Positions 21,812-32,891 of a DNA stretch of 64,000 nt are shown here, piece after piece. Under the pieces are notes generated by a model. That model ran no database searches, was not told the DNA's origin, and saw only the letters and a list, made by a program, of their open reading frames with translations. Origin of the DNA: Thelonectria olida (Eukaryota; Ascomycota; Sordariomycetes; Hypocreales; Nectriaceae); the NCBI GenBank assembly GCA_020736575.1, contig JAGPYM010000009.1, positions 930,001 to 994,000 on the forward strand, given 5' to 3'. Made by a program: the position numbers and the translations under genes. Position 1 is the first letter of the stretch, and each line of letters starts with the position of its first letter.

Positions 21812-22129
21812 CGGCAAGCGGATGGAGCCGCGGAACCGTCTTGACGACCTCGAAGAGTCGACGAAGGATGTTTGATCATAGAAAAGGGAAAAACTTGATG
21901 GATATGGATACTAAGCCTTTGTTGCCGCGATGGTCTTGACACTCGGTCAATTGATGAGCTGATTTTGTCGTGTAATAATGGAACTATTCGAGCCTTAACT
22001 CTCCGCTACATGGCTACGCAATACTCATAAGTGCAAGCAGTGAGCTGTCCCAAAGCATTCGTCAAGATATTTACATTTCTCATATTATCACACTATCCTT
22101 GTAATGTACAACTCTCCATGTCGTCGTTC
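21812..22129. other. Intergenic region between convergent genes
   Basis: 3' flanks of the coiled-coil gene and the trehalase. No feature is visible. Confidence 0.5.
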
Positions 22130-24260
22130 CTAATTCTTATCCGTCCTCTTGCGCTTTCCAAACTTCTTCACCCTATTGGCATCCCTCTTCTCGAGCATGA
22201 CAGCACTCAGGCTTCTCTTTGTATTAACATCCGCGGCCTTAATATCACCACAATCGGGTGTCGTCAACTCGTTACCAAACGTGTCCACCGCCCAGATCAG
22301 CACGCCATTTGTCCATCCAAAGCCCTCGACAACTTCGTACTCGCCGCCACCGCCAGCGATGTTGAGCGATGCATCGCTGTACTTCTCAAACATGATTCCC
22401 GTGTCCTCGGAAGAGAGCCCCTTGAGCTGGGGCGTCTTGGATGTTGAGCCGCCTGTAGCGTACCATGCGCAGAATGCTGAGTCGACATAACGCTGGGCAA
22501 GGCGCAGAGCTAGTTTGTGAACGGCCTTATACGAAGGATCTTCGGTGCCAAACGTCGCGGGTGTGTTTTGTAGACCAACCATGAGAGCGTACATGAGCGG
22601 CGGCCATACATTAGGCTGGTCCCATTGCTGTCCGGTCCTGAAGTTGGTCGAGGGGATACCGCCTTTGTGGATGTCGAGGTATTTTGACACGCGGCTATAA
22701 GCATTGAGCACAGCGTAGGGGTTATTCTTGATGTACTCCGGGGCAGAGCCGAACCAGAACGGATAGAACTGGGAAACAGCAAAAAACGCCTGCTTTCCAG
22801 CCGGTGCGCCCTCCTTCTCGAACGAAGCCGTATCATTGTCAGCGGGGTACCAGATGTTTTGCGACTTGGACGTCAAATTATAGTCATAGTAGCTGTACAG
22901 CGTTTCGTTCCACAAGAGGGCATGTAGTGCTTCGCTGCGGGCCTCGGCCCGCTTCCGCCATGCGTCGCTAGCTGTATCGTTGCCTGTCTGGTTGAAGAAG
23001 TCGGCAATGGCAATTTCGTTGCCGTACAAGATGGAGTTGAGATCGACGGGCACAATATCAATGACATTGAGGTACCGCAAGGGGAAGTAAATATCTTTGG
23101 CGGCATCATTTGGTCGCTCCAGCCATCGTGATGTATAGTCCATGCCGCTCTCGGCACCGCTGGCCAAGTTGGCGTACAATCTCTCCTTTTGAGTCTCGTT
23201 GAGAGCCTCCGTTTCGGGATAGATGATGCCAGACCCAGCATAGTAAGATTTGTTATTGGCGGTGATGTAGTCCTCCCGGTAAGATTCAGGGCGAGGTCGG
23301 GTGTTGGAGACAGCATATCTACGAATATTAGACGTGGCTCATTAGTGGGAGATAGGAAAAGCGTACCTGGCCAGACTGTACGTCTTCTTTCCAACCGAAA
23401 CTTCCACGGTACGGTTCTTGAGCCAAAATTCATGCTCCTTCACCAGGAGTGGCAGCGCTCGATCCAAGATGTCGGTATCGTTGGTATGCTCAATGTAAAT
23501 TTTAATCATCTGGGACAATAGCGGCGGCTGTGACCGATTGAGATAGTAAATGCGAGCACCGTTTGGAACAAAGCCAAACTGCTCAACAAAGTCGAGGAAG
23601 TTTTCAATGGTATTCTTAGAGATGCCAACGAAAGATCCGCCAGTGCGTAGCAGTCCTTCAATAATCCAGTATGAGTCCCAGTAATAAGGCTCACGGAATC
23701 GACCACCGGCAACGACAAACGTTCGGTTGACAGGGATGAAGCTGTTTGGGCAATCCGTACAATTGTTGGAATCACCCGCATAGCTTCGCGTCAGGTCCGG
23801 CCAGATGTCGATGACCTTTTCCGTAAATTCCTTGATGACAGTATCGTCGATTTTGTCAAGAAAGACAGGGTTCGTTTTGAGCTTGCTTTCGGCGACCTCT
23901 TCAAGCTCACCGCCAGCATCGGCAAAGTAGGTGTCAAGGAAATCATTGAGAGCCGAGTTGTTAGACAGAGGTTTGTCAAGTTTGTCAAAGGCGGCCTGAA
24001 TTTCTTCCAGAGGCTTTTTCGCGGGCCTGCATCTTTGTTAGATGGTTCTCAGATGTCAACTAGAAAGGGGAACGGTCTAACATGTCCACAAATGTCTTGG
24101 AGTCGGAAAATGGACGTGCTAGCTCAATTCCCTCCAATATACTCCCATGGCAGTATATGGGGGAGTCACATGGTGTGATTTCAGAGCCATTGACGTACAG
24201 CGCGGATGCTGTCGTTGCCAAAGCAGCAAAAGCCACAGACAAATGTCTTAGGGAGGCCAT
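22130..24260 (-). CDS. Secreted alpha,alpha-trehalase, GH37
   Basis: Three exons on the minus strand: 24260-24082, 24026-23367 and 23318-22130, giving 675 aa. The start MASLRHLSVAFAALATTASA is a clear signal peptide. Both GH37 signatures are present: GGRFREPYYWDSYW and QWDQPNVWPPL; the Gly-rich GGGGEYEVVEGFGWTNGV near the C-terminus is also typical. Many N-X-S/T sites (for example NNCT, NRT, NDT, NLT) suggest glycosylation. The enzyme hydrolyses trehalose to two glucose molecules outside the cell or in the wall or vacuole. It is distinct from the GH65 acid trehalase and lacks the long N-terminal regulatory extension of the cytosolic neutral enzyme. The C-terminus ends with a basic KKFGKRKRTDKN tail. 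Introns are 55 and 48 bp. Confidence 0.95.
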
Positions 24261-25798
24261 TGTTCAACGTGCAATTCGTCTGAAGGGCCAATGTTTCACG
24301 GCGCGTGAAAGAGTGACACCAACGAGAGAGACTGACGAGACACGGGTATAACTTATATGACGACGAGCCTCGAGTTGGCTTCGGAGGGGCCGGTACACCT
24401 CATTCGACGGAGCTAGGAGGGGATCGTATTCTGCCGAGTCTCGAGAGGGACTTCTTCTGCCGCAATACCACGGTGACCAGGTTTTGTTGGCTCCATCAGC
24501 CAAGGCCTGTGCGGAACTGGCGAAGTCGTTGACAAGCAACCTTGCCCGTTTGGACCATGGTGATCGTTTCCTCAGGTGGACAACAACCTTCTCCGTGCCT
24601 ACAACATCAAAGAAGAGCCGAAGACCATGACAACGTGACAGCCCAGTTCCACTGTATTACCATACTTTTCGGTGCCATTGTTTGTTGGAGATGCGGCCAA
24701 GCACGTTGTGAGCAGGGCCGACGATGGAGATGGGGCCCCGGAGTCGGGCCGTTCTTGGATATTGCGCCGAGCTGCTGCTAGGAATTGACCACTGACGGCG
24801 TCGCATCATGATTGATCTGCAAGGAAGAAAAAAGGCGATGCCTGCTTGAGGCCTGTGTCCTATGTGCCTAGGTACTTGAACGGATTAGACTGCGGGAAGG
24901 TGAGTTGGGGGTGGGTGGGAAGTGGGTGTTTTCCCCCGCCTCCAGCTCCTTCCCCCTTCATTTCTCCCCCGCATTTTGGCCGATTGGGTGACGTCAAGAA
25001 GACTCGACCACACCACCTTGACATGTTTCTGAGGGGAATCAGCAGAAGAGCGAGAGACTTGCAAGATTGCGAGACGAAGAACTTGATGATATTCAATGAA
25101 CGACGGTTAAGTTGCGAAAGATTGAGTGCGGAATTCACAGCGGCAAATCTCCGCTCTCAGAACCATGCACGTGTCAGTGGCGCCGGCATCTTCCAAAGTT
25201 TCATGTAAGGCATCTACGAGGCGGCTTGCATGACACAGGCCGATGAAAACATAGATGGTAGGATAGACTAAGGTACGATGAGGAAGTTGAATCAACTAGT
25301 ACGTACTAATTCGTTAATTAGTTAGGCCAGAATACGTCACATCGTCTACATGGGGGATCAAACCATGGCTCGACATGTCAAAACCAGGCTGTGGGGAGTC
25401 CGTCTGTAATTGCGACCTGGCCAGGATAATAGAGCCATATACCAGTCAACCCTTTTGCTAAAGTCCTTCGGCACCTCCGATTTGGCCGAATACCTGATCC
25501 CGGATAGGTAGGCGCATCAAATTGCCTTGTTTGTGGACAATACCACCTCAACACCTCTCGTGAGAAGATCGAAAGGATATTCTCGTCGAATCCCAGTTGG
25601 CCGGGAACAGCAGTGAATCTTATTTGCCGGGCTGGAGTCAAAGTCGTATTCGTAATCATGGCCGTTGAGTCGGAGGTGCGTGGGATACTTTTCCCAATTA
25701 TGCAACCAGGTCCAAGGTGTAAAGCCGAGCACGCACAGAAGTCAGCAATCTGCCCGAGTCAAAGCTCTTCTTGAAGCAAACCACATTGCTATTTACGT
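24261..25798. other. Intergenic region; trehalase promoter
   Basis: No gene supported. The trehalase-proximal part has AGGGG (STRE-type) elements at 24385-24389 and 24418-24422; more lie at 24953-24957 (as CCCCT) and 25032-25036. A palindromic TGACGTCA lies at 24989-24996. The right part is the 3' flank of the threonine aldolase gene. Confidence 0.45.
24989..24996. promoter_or_regulatory. TGACGTCA palindrome (CRE/bZIP-type site)
   Basis: A perfect cyclic-AMP-response-type octamer about 730 bp upstream of the trehalase start. Family knowledge links bZIP factors and stress signalling to trehalose metabolism; that it acts here is inference. Confidence 0.35.
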
Positions 25799-27282
25799 CT
25801 ATTGTGGCTTGTATACACTTGAAGTGCCGACCTTTTGTCTCGCACTCAAATCCTCGCCCGACGAGAGAATCTTCTCAAAAGCCACCTTCAATCGCTTCAG
25901 CACCTCCTCTCCATTCTGGGCAACCTGGTAGTGTGTCACCAGCCGGCTTGACATGAACTTGAGCCCGGCCTCTCCACCATACTCGATGAACTTCTCCGTG
26001 CTACAGCCCGCCGCGTCCAAGTCTAGCCAGAGCATATTGGTCTCTGTAGGATCCGTCACTCTGCCGCCCATGCTTGTCCAGAGCGCTTCTACCTTCAGCG
26101 CCATTTCATGGGATTGCTTGAGAAGACCGTCGGAGCCGTTGGGTGAACTACCGAATGTCTGCTCAATGGCGACGCGACCTGCCGATGTAACGACGCCGCT
26201 CTGTCGTAAGCCGCCGCCGATGGACTTTCGAACCCAGCGAGCATGCTTCAGTGTTGCTTTCGGGCCCACGAGGACACTTCCCACGGGTGCACCGAGACCT
26301 TTGGAAAGACAGAGAGAAATGGTGTCAAAATGAGAGCAAAAGTCGGGCAGGGAACCGGCACCAGAGACGACGGCTTCCCAGAGGCGGGCGCCGTCCAGGT
26401 GCATCTTAATGCCGTGCTCGCGAGCAAAGCCGGAGATGCGCTTGACCTCATCCAAAGGCGTGACCATGCCGTGGAGAGTGTTCTCCAGGCTGATAACCCG
26501 AGTCGGGCATCCATGGACATCATCGTCGAGAGTGGCATTAGCCATGACATCCTCTAGAGTAAGGTATCGATCATTCTTGGGACGAACGGGGGTGATCTGG
26601 CCACCAGAGAGAGACGCAAGTCTAAATCATGTCAGTTTCTGGCATTGCGAGGTTGGGAATTGCAAGGCGAAAATACTGACCCTCCAGCTTCCGACGTAAA
26701 CAGGTGGGACCGATAATCGCAAATGACGGAATGGGGAGGCTGGGTAAGAAGGGATCGCATGGCGAGCTGATTGCCCATAGTGCCTGAGAGAACGAAGAGA
26801 CCCGCCTCCTTGCCCGTCCGCTGGGCGACATAGGCTTCGAGGTCGTTTGTGACGGGATCCTCCTGAAAGACGTCGTCAAGCAAGGAGCACGACTGAACGG
26901 CCTCAAGCATGGCTGGAGTTGGTGCAGTCACTACATCACCTGGACAAAAATGCTGTCAGTTGCCGGCTTTGGTCATATGGGTTGGAATGGTTAACGAACT
27001 TCGCAAGTCAAAGGCCGCCGAGCTTTTACTACCACTCCAAGCGTTGTAGGAGCGCCCATTGGAGCTAGGAGTTTCCGCAGACGGTGCCATATTCGGCGAT
27101 GAGGAGGTAAAGTTACGTCGTGATACCACCGAAGTCGGCACCGGCCTTAATGGTGTTGCTGTATTGTTTGCTCGGCAAAGACGTCTTCCCGCTTGAAGAG
27201 ACAATGGCAGACTGGAAGATGCAAAAGTTGCGGAAGAAATGCGAAGCCGGACAGAGCTCGCAGCAATAATAGAACTCGCCAT
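25799..27282 (-). CDS. GLY1: L-threonine aldolase with probable mitochondrial presequence
   Basis: Three exons on the minus strand: 27282-27000, 26939-26681 and 26621-25799, giving 454 aa. The core starts FDLRSDVVTAPTPAML. It carries the PLP enzyme marks ENTLHGMVTP, KMHLDGARLWEA and LSKGLGAPVGS, with Lys288 as the likely Schiff-base lysine. It cleaves threonine (and allo-threonine) to glycine and acetaldehyde. The first 64 residues are rich in Ser, Ala and Arg without acidic residues (VRLRISSATFASSS, RRLCR, SRRNFTSS), as in a mitochondrial transit peptide. An internal Met65 (codon at 27090) would give a cytosolic form. The ATG at 27282 was chosen because the open frame upstream has no other ATG. 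Introns are 60 and 59 bp. Confidence 0.93.
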
Positions 27283-27720
27283 TGCAGCGAAAGAGTTCCT
27301 TATCGTCAATCAAGCAAAGGGCGCGCAATTAACTGTAGTGGAGATGCATAATTGCCGGTGGTGAGGGGGATCGTCGGATAGTCCCCTTCGTAAACCCGGA
27401 GGAAGCCGACCGTAGATAGCGGAGACGTCGCAATCCCGCTGTCTTGTGTGTTGCTAACAACTAATTGGGATTCCGAGCAGCGGCCGCCCCCGGTCGGGGG
27501 GTCGTAAGTCATTAGATGTTTTGGATGCATAAATCGTCTAAATACCTTCTCATCAGAATTGTACAGTGACCGTTGAAAGGGCAATCCTCAACATTGCGCA
27601 TACCAAAACACGGCAATCCGCCAATTCCCATTCCCCTGACTTAGTTAGGTAGCTAACGATTCTGCTAACCTCCTACCACTATCCTTCGTAAGAAGCCGAA
27701 AAGATCGATAGCCTGATCAT

Positions 27721-27749
27721 CGCCTATTTTCCGGCTCTATAAATAGGCG
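27721..27749. promoter_or_regulatory. 9-bp inverted repeat containing a TATA box
   Basis: CGCCTATTT at 27721-27729 pairs with AAATAGGCG at 27741-27749 across an 11-bp spacer. TATAAATA (27738-27745) overlaps the right arm. It lies 630-660 bp before the GT17 start and 440-470 bp before the aldolase start, so its target is unclear. Confidence 0.4.
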
Positions 27750-28329
27750 CGCAAACCTATACGCGTGTTGGTTGTACGAACGTATTTCCCGAGCATGATT
27801 CCTTCAAAAAGCGAGGCAAACCAACAATGTCAGCGCGGAGCCTCATGATGACTTCCATATACGAAAATCCCTTCTCGTGATTACATAGTAGGACTGTCAG
27901 ACAAAGGATCCTTCGTCGTTCTGATACCCGGCATCCTGGCACTGGTCAGCTTCTGTTCAGGGGTGTCAGCACCAAGCCTTCAAGCTGTCGCTGATTGGGC
28001 CGTTGCTCGTCGTGTAAGTTGGCGAGGAGGGGAGAATAGGGCCCAGACCGCAAGTGGCTGGCCATGGGTTTGCCTTTATTGCCCGTTAACCTCGTTGCTA
28101 GCAGAGATTAGATACGTGTGATTTTTCTTGGCTCTCAGGGAGCTTCTTCCAGCTCTTTGAAACAGATTTTCCCTTCTCAATTCTTCACCCTTTTCTTTGT
28201 TTGATAAGCGCGAGGGAGCTCGAGACACCTCGTTCCACCAGCGCCATCGCTCATTCATCCCTTCCCATCTATAATCACTTTCTTCTTCGACAAACTTTTC
28301 ATTCATCGTCGCTCGCTTCGTCATCCGTC

Positions 28330-28338
28330 ATGGCCTGA
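28330..28338 (+). promoter_or_regulatory. Two-codon upstream ORF
   Basis: ATG-GCC-TGA lies 39 nt before the GT17 start codon, in the presumed leader. Such minimal uORFs can lower initiation at the main ATG. Whether the leader includes it depends on the transcription start. Confidence 0.4.
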
Positions 28339-28377
28339 CGTTATCTCGTCTCAAACCCCCGGTAAACCACATCCATC

Positions 28378-29523
28378 ATGACTGGTACCCTCAGCCCTCG
28401 TCCCCTCCTCCTCGTCTTCCTCCCCTTTGTCATCGGCCTCATCATCTGGATCTCGCACCAACCACGCTATGATCATGCCCCGGGCCGATACATCTCCCAA
28501 TTCGACTACGAGCTGTCCTACTCCCTCCCCCGCCTCGATTTCTCAGCCCCCGGCGCTGCCCATCGCGACTACTATGCCTCCAACGCTGCACGCGAGCTTT
28601 GCGCCGCTCATGGGTACACTCCCTTCAAGCCAGGAGCAGCCCCGCGCTCAGGTGAGCGCAAGATCTACGACCTCTTCATGGTCAATACCGAGCTAGACTT
28701 CCTCGAGATTCGGCTGCGCACACTTTACGACTATGTCGACTACTTCATCATCGTCGAATCGCCGCGGACTTTCCAGGGCGGCGCCAAGAACCTCACCATC
28801 CGTGACCACTGGCATCGCTTCGTGAAATATCATGACAAGATGGTCTATCACGAGCTGAAGTTCCCGCCCAAGTTTAAACCTAGACGTACCTGGGATTACG
28901 AAGACCTCCAGCGCGATGCCATGTTCGTTCAGGTCTTCCCCACGCTGAGCGGCCGCAAAGCACCTGTGAAGGGAGACGTCATCCTCGTCGCCGACGTCGA
29001 CGAGATTCCGCGGCCAGCCACACTTCTGATACTCCGAACGTGCGAATTCCCTCGGCGACTCACGCTTAGCTCCAGGTTCTACTATTACTCGTTCCAATTC
29101 CTCCACCGAGGTGCCGAGTGGCCTCATCCGCAAGCGACCTTCTACGAAGGCATGGCCCAAACGGTCAGGCCAACAAACCTACGGAACGGCGACGCGGGCA
29201 TCCCCCTGATACGGGACCTGGAGAAGGGCGTTTTGGCCAATGCCGGATGGCACTGCAGCTCGTGCTTCCAAACCATGGAGCAGTTTCTCAACAAGATGTC
29301 GAGTTTTTCGCACGCGTGGATGAACCACGAGTACTTCCAGGATCGCAAACGCATCGCCGATTCCGTGCGCCAGGGTGTTGACCTCTGGGGCCGCAAGTCG
29401 GAGAAGTTTGATCGCATCGAGAACAACCTCGATGTGCCGACGTGTTTGCTCGAGAACCCGGATCGATTTCGGTATATGCTGAACCGAGACGGGGCGACGG
29501 CGGGGTTCACGGACTATCCATGA
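28378..29523 (+). CDS. GT17 family glycosyltransferase (GnT-III-like)
   Basis: Single exon, 381 aa. A short cytoplasmic N-terminus is followed by a membrane anchor (about residues 9-27, LLLVFLPFVIGLIIWIS), giving Golgi type II topology. The body matches the GT17 beta-1,4-mannosyl-glycoprotein 4-beta-N-acetylglucosaminyltransferase family: KIYDLFMVNTELDFLEIRL, DYFIIVESPRTFQGG, the DVD motif at 206-208 (ILVADVDEIPRP) and GWHCSSCFQTMEQFLNKM. Animal members add bisecting GlcNAc to N-glycans. Fungi lack that complex glycan core, so the fungal acceptor is unknown (family knowledge plus inference). Confidence 0.93.
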   Translation: MTGTLSPRPLLLVFLPFVIGLIIWISHQPRYDHAPGRYISQFDYELSYSLPRLDFSAPGAAHRDYYASNAARELCAAHGYTPFKPGAAPRSGERKIYDLFMVNTELDFLEIRLRTLYDYVDYFIIVESPRTFQGGAKNLTIRDHWHRFVKYHDKMVYHELKFPPKFKPRRTWDYEDLQRDAMFVQVFPTLSGRKAPVKGDVILVADVDEIPRPATLLILRTCEFPRRLTLSSRFYYYSFQFLHRGAEWPHPQATFYEGMAQTVRPTNLRNGDAGIPLIRDLEKGVLANAGWHCSSCFQTMEQFLNKMSSFSHAWMNHEYFQDRKRIADSVRQGVDLWGRKSEKFDRIENNLDVPTCLLENPDRFRYMLNRDGATAGFTDYP

Positions 29524-32500
29524 TGACGGGAGGGTTTGTGGTTGGCGCAAGGCGCAAAAGGGATGGAACAATGATAAGTTGGATGAGGAAAATCTGGGCA
29601 AATTAAAATCACTATGGGATCGATGGGCGCTGTTACCATTGCCTTTCTGACAGCTTTCTTTTCTTTTCTTAATGATAACGGATCACTAACGACAACCCCT
29701 TTTGCTTGCTCATTGCAATGGAAGTGGAGGACTGTGATAACGTGCACGATAACTTCCGTGTGCCTGCCTCTAACTCCGGTCTCAGTCATGTGGGAAGGCA
29801 CTTGCCAATATGGAGACGCAGGTGCCTACCTTCCAGAAGCAGTCCAGGCACACCCGCTCGCACTTACCTCCTCTTGCTCCTCTCCTCTCATCCGTTGGAA
29901 CATGCCGCAAATCGGCTCCTTGGCTCAACCCCTCCCCTTCTTGGACCTGCCGAACCTCGTAGCCACCTTCCCACCTTCCCGCAAACTGCCCCGCTGCCCT
30001 AGGTTTGCCCTAAGATGGGCCCCAGACTTTGAAAACGCGAACGTTCCTCTTCCATCCCGTCTTTTTGGGTTATCGCATAATATCGACCATCTCCCGACCG
30101 CGTCCGAACAAAAGCCCGAGAGGAATGCATGCCGTTATGCATACGGGATTGCATATGTGCACTGGCACGTGAAACCCCTTGGGTCCTCTCTTCACCAAGA
30201 GGTCCCCTCTCATCTCGACCTGCTTTGTATGCTCTCCGCTCCAAACTGACAATGGTAATCAGATCGCACAACGTCCGCTAGTCAGTGACCCCTTTCAGTG
30301 ACCCTCTCCTTCGTGGGGAAGTCCTGGGAGGATACCTCGACTCGACGAACCACTATCAGACCTCCCTTGTCAGACACCCCGAAAACTGACTTCAGTTCAT
30401 TCTGGGAAAACTTCTTCATTGCCTCTGAGAAGGGAGAAATGACGTATCCCATTGGAATACTCCAGCCGAGGAAGAACTGAAAAGGGGGTCATCATGGGGT
30501 TTGGGGAGATGGGAAGACGCCAAAGGGGAAGCCAAATGGCCATCCGCCTAGCGCCGAGGTGACGATTCGCTCACAAACGTCGGCCGCGCGCCAATGAGAC
30601 TCCAAGGCTCGTCACTCCACACGGGCCGAAAACCTCAAATTGTTCAGCCTTCATCTCCCGTCGAACCATATGAGGTTTCCGTCTCCTTCTCTTTTTTCTC
30701 CTCTCTTTCTTCCTTACCACTATTCCACCTCAATTCCTCCGGATCAGCTTGAGACTTGCGTTGCCAGTACTTTCGTCATCCATGGTCCGTGTCATGAACC
30801 GCCCGCTCCGCCACCTCCGTCCGCAACAACCCCGGTACCCCGAACCCCTCGCGGCTCCGCCCCCGTTTCAACCCCGCGTCGATCGGAGCTTCGGCAAACT
30901 TCATAACTTCCTTGAAGCTGCCGTTGTTTGCATTTTCCTTGACCATTCGAGCTGAGACAGCCCTTCTTCTTTCCTCCAAAGGCCTCAGTCTTCTTGCTCA
31001 CTCTTCAACTGTCGCATACTCAACACCGTCGTCAGGTCCAGTCGAGCATCAACCGAGGGGGTTAACGTATCCGGCGATGAAAGTGAGACAAGCCAGCAAG
31101 AATTCGCCACGAAAACCATCCTCGGCTTCTCCCTCGTGTCTTCGCCCCCCGTCCGGCTCTAATGGAATTCATGGCCCGCTATTAAGCCAGCAGAAACGAG
31201 CTGAGGCAAAGAAATCAGACGCGTCGAGGCGAAGCAAGCGGTGTGAGGCGGAATCAATAAGGAAAAAAGAAAAGAGAGAACGAAGGAAAAAGTAAAAACG
31301 AAAATGATGGCGACGAAGAAAACCCAAACGACAGGATGACAAAAAACGAACAACACAGACCCCTCCCTCAGCCAGCAAGGGGTGGGTGGTCCCCCAGGCG
31401 GGAACACCCCAACCCCCCGAACCACCCAGTAGAAAACACCCACGATAGTCCCCTAGGAAGGGAACCACGCGGGCCGCACGGCGGGTGCGGATGCGGATGG
31501 GAAGCTTGGGACAGAGCAAAATCAAGAGGAAAGACAAACGGAAGCGGCGAAAGAGGACACCAGACCGCACACCCAAAACGGGGACCCGAAAAGGGCGGCG
31601 AATGCGAGTGTGCGCGGCGCTTGTCAACTGCAGCAATGAGTTGGCCAACGCATCAAGTGGTCCGTGTGTAGCCATGGTCCATGGAATGTCCTCAACCCAT
31701 CCCCCCTCTTGCTCCCCGGGTCCCCCGTTTCGCTTTGTTTTATTCTCGCCGCTTGTTTCTGAATTCTTTTCCTTCTTTATGTTCTGCTCTCTAGCTTTGT
31801 CCTGCTCTTTTCTGTTGTTGTTTGCGCCTTGGTTTGCCCATTGGCTTCACCGTCGTGGTGATATTCCGTGGAGTTGTTGGCCGGAGACTACTGCATCATT
31901 ACCAGGTACAGCCAGAAACACATGCCCACCATCACAGTCCACAAGCTGCGCTCAACAGGGCTTCTCTTTCACGCCTCAGACCCATGTCCCATGCTCGATC
32001 CGCCTCGCGAGCATATAACTCTCCAGTATTCGTCGCCTCGCTCCCGTCTTCAACTCGGGGGATGCCTGCAAATCTGCGTTCCAGCTGGCATCTAATCTCT
32101 TTATGCGCCCTGCGTCAACCTACTTCAACCTGAGGCCGGTCGTCCCTCCAACACTTTCAACACTTTCAACACTTTCAACACTTTCAGCAATTTCTCAACT
32201 TCGACTCTCCTTCAACTGTCATCTTCTCCAATTCGCATCTTCGCTCTCACTTTCAACCTCACTCACGACTAGAGAAAAGGCCAAGTCTCATCAGACATCA
32301 TCATTCAGTCATCATACGTTTCCCATCAGCCGCTTGCAAAGTACCTACACAAGAACTGGCTGACCTCTTTGCTTATGCTTACTCAAACATGTCCTACCAA
32401 GGAGACAAACAATTCATTCAACACACAAAATGTCAGAGAGAGGAGTCAAGCGCCCTCTCTCATGTCCCAGAAAATACCCTTGCCCGCCATTCTAGCCAGT

Positions 32501-32891
32501 GCTGAATAACTCCTTCCCACCAAGGCCATGCTCCGTCGTCAATAAAACCCGTGGACAACACCACCAATTAAAGAAGCCTTCGACAAGGCTGCCAAGAACC
32601 GCTCATGGAGTGTCAAATATCTGGGAAGGTCATGAGCTCGTGAGAGAGGAAGTTTATATATGTCACCGTGTGTCCACCAACTGTTTCGCTGCAAGGTCGG
32701 CCTTTTATCTCTTTCCTCTGAAAACATTCGTCTTTCCGGCTCAACCGAACCTAGGATGCTTGGACCGGTTTCTGGTCAAGGCTTGGAGGGTGTTGTCTTC
32801 CTCTGTCCCTCGGCCCGGCGTGTCTGGTGATGGCTCCAAGCAGCCTGTCATTGTCAGCCCAGAGGACTGACGACTAACCAGGGCGCCCATC
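29524..32891. other. 3.4-kb gene-free interval between convergent genes
   Basis: The left gene (GT17) and the right gene (ARL8) both end here, so neither promoter lies in it. I see no protein-like frame. Three promoter- or leader-like pyrimidine-rich stretches occur on the plus strand: about 30660-30740, about 31680-31830 and about 32150-32280. The plus strand at 31240-31300 is purine-rich. ATGs at 32390 and 32430 open only short frames (35 and 21 codons). An unrecognised transcript is possible. Confidence 0.4.
32150..32185 (+). repeat. AACACTTTC tandem repeat (4 copies)
   Basis: Four perfect 9-bp copies in a row inside a CT/CA-rich stretch resembling a fungal 5' leader. Confidence 0.9.

Larger units (their letters stand above)
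27283..28377. other. Divergent intergenic region
   Basis: Promoter space between threonine aldolase (minus) and the GT17 gene (plus). It holds an inverted repeat with a TATA box at 27721-27749, a pyrimidine-rich leader from about 28130, and a two-codon upstream ORF at 28330-28338. No further gene is supported. Confidence 0.5.
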
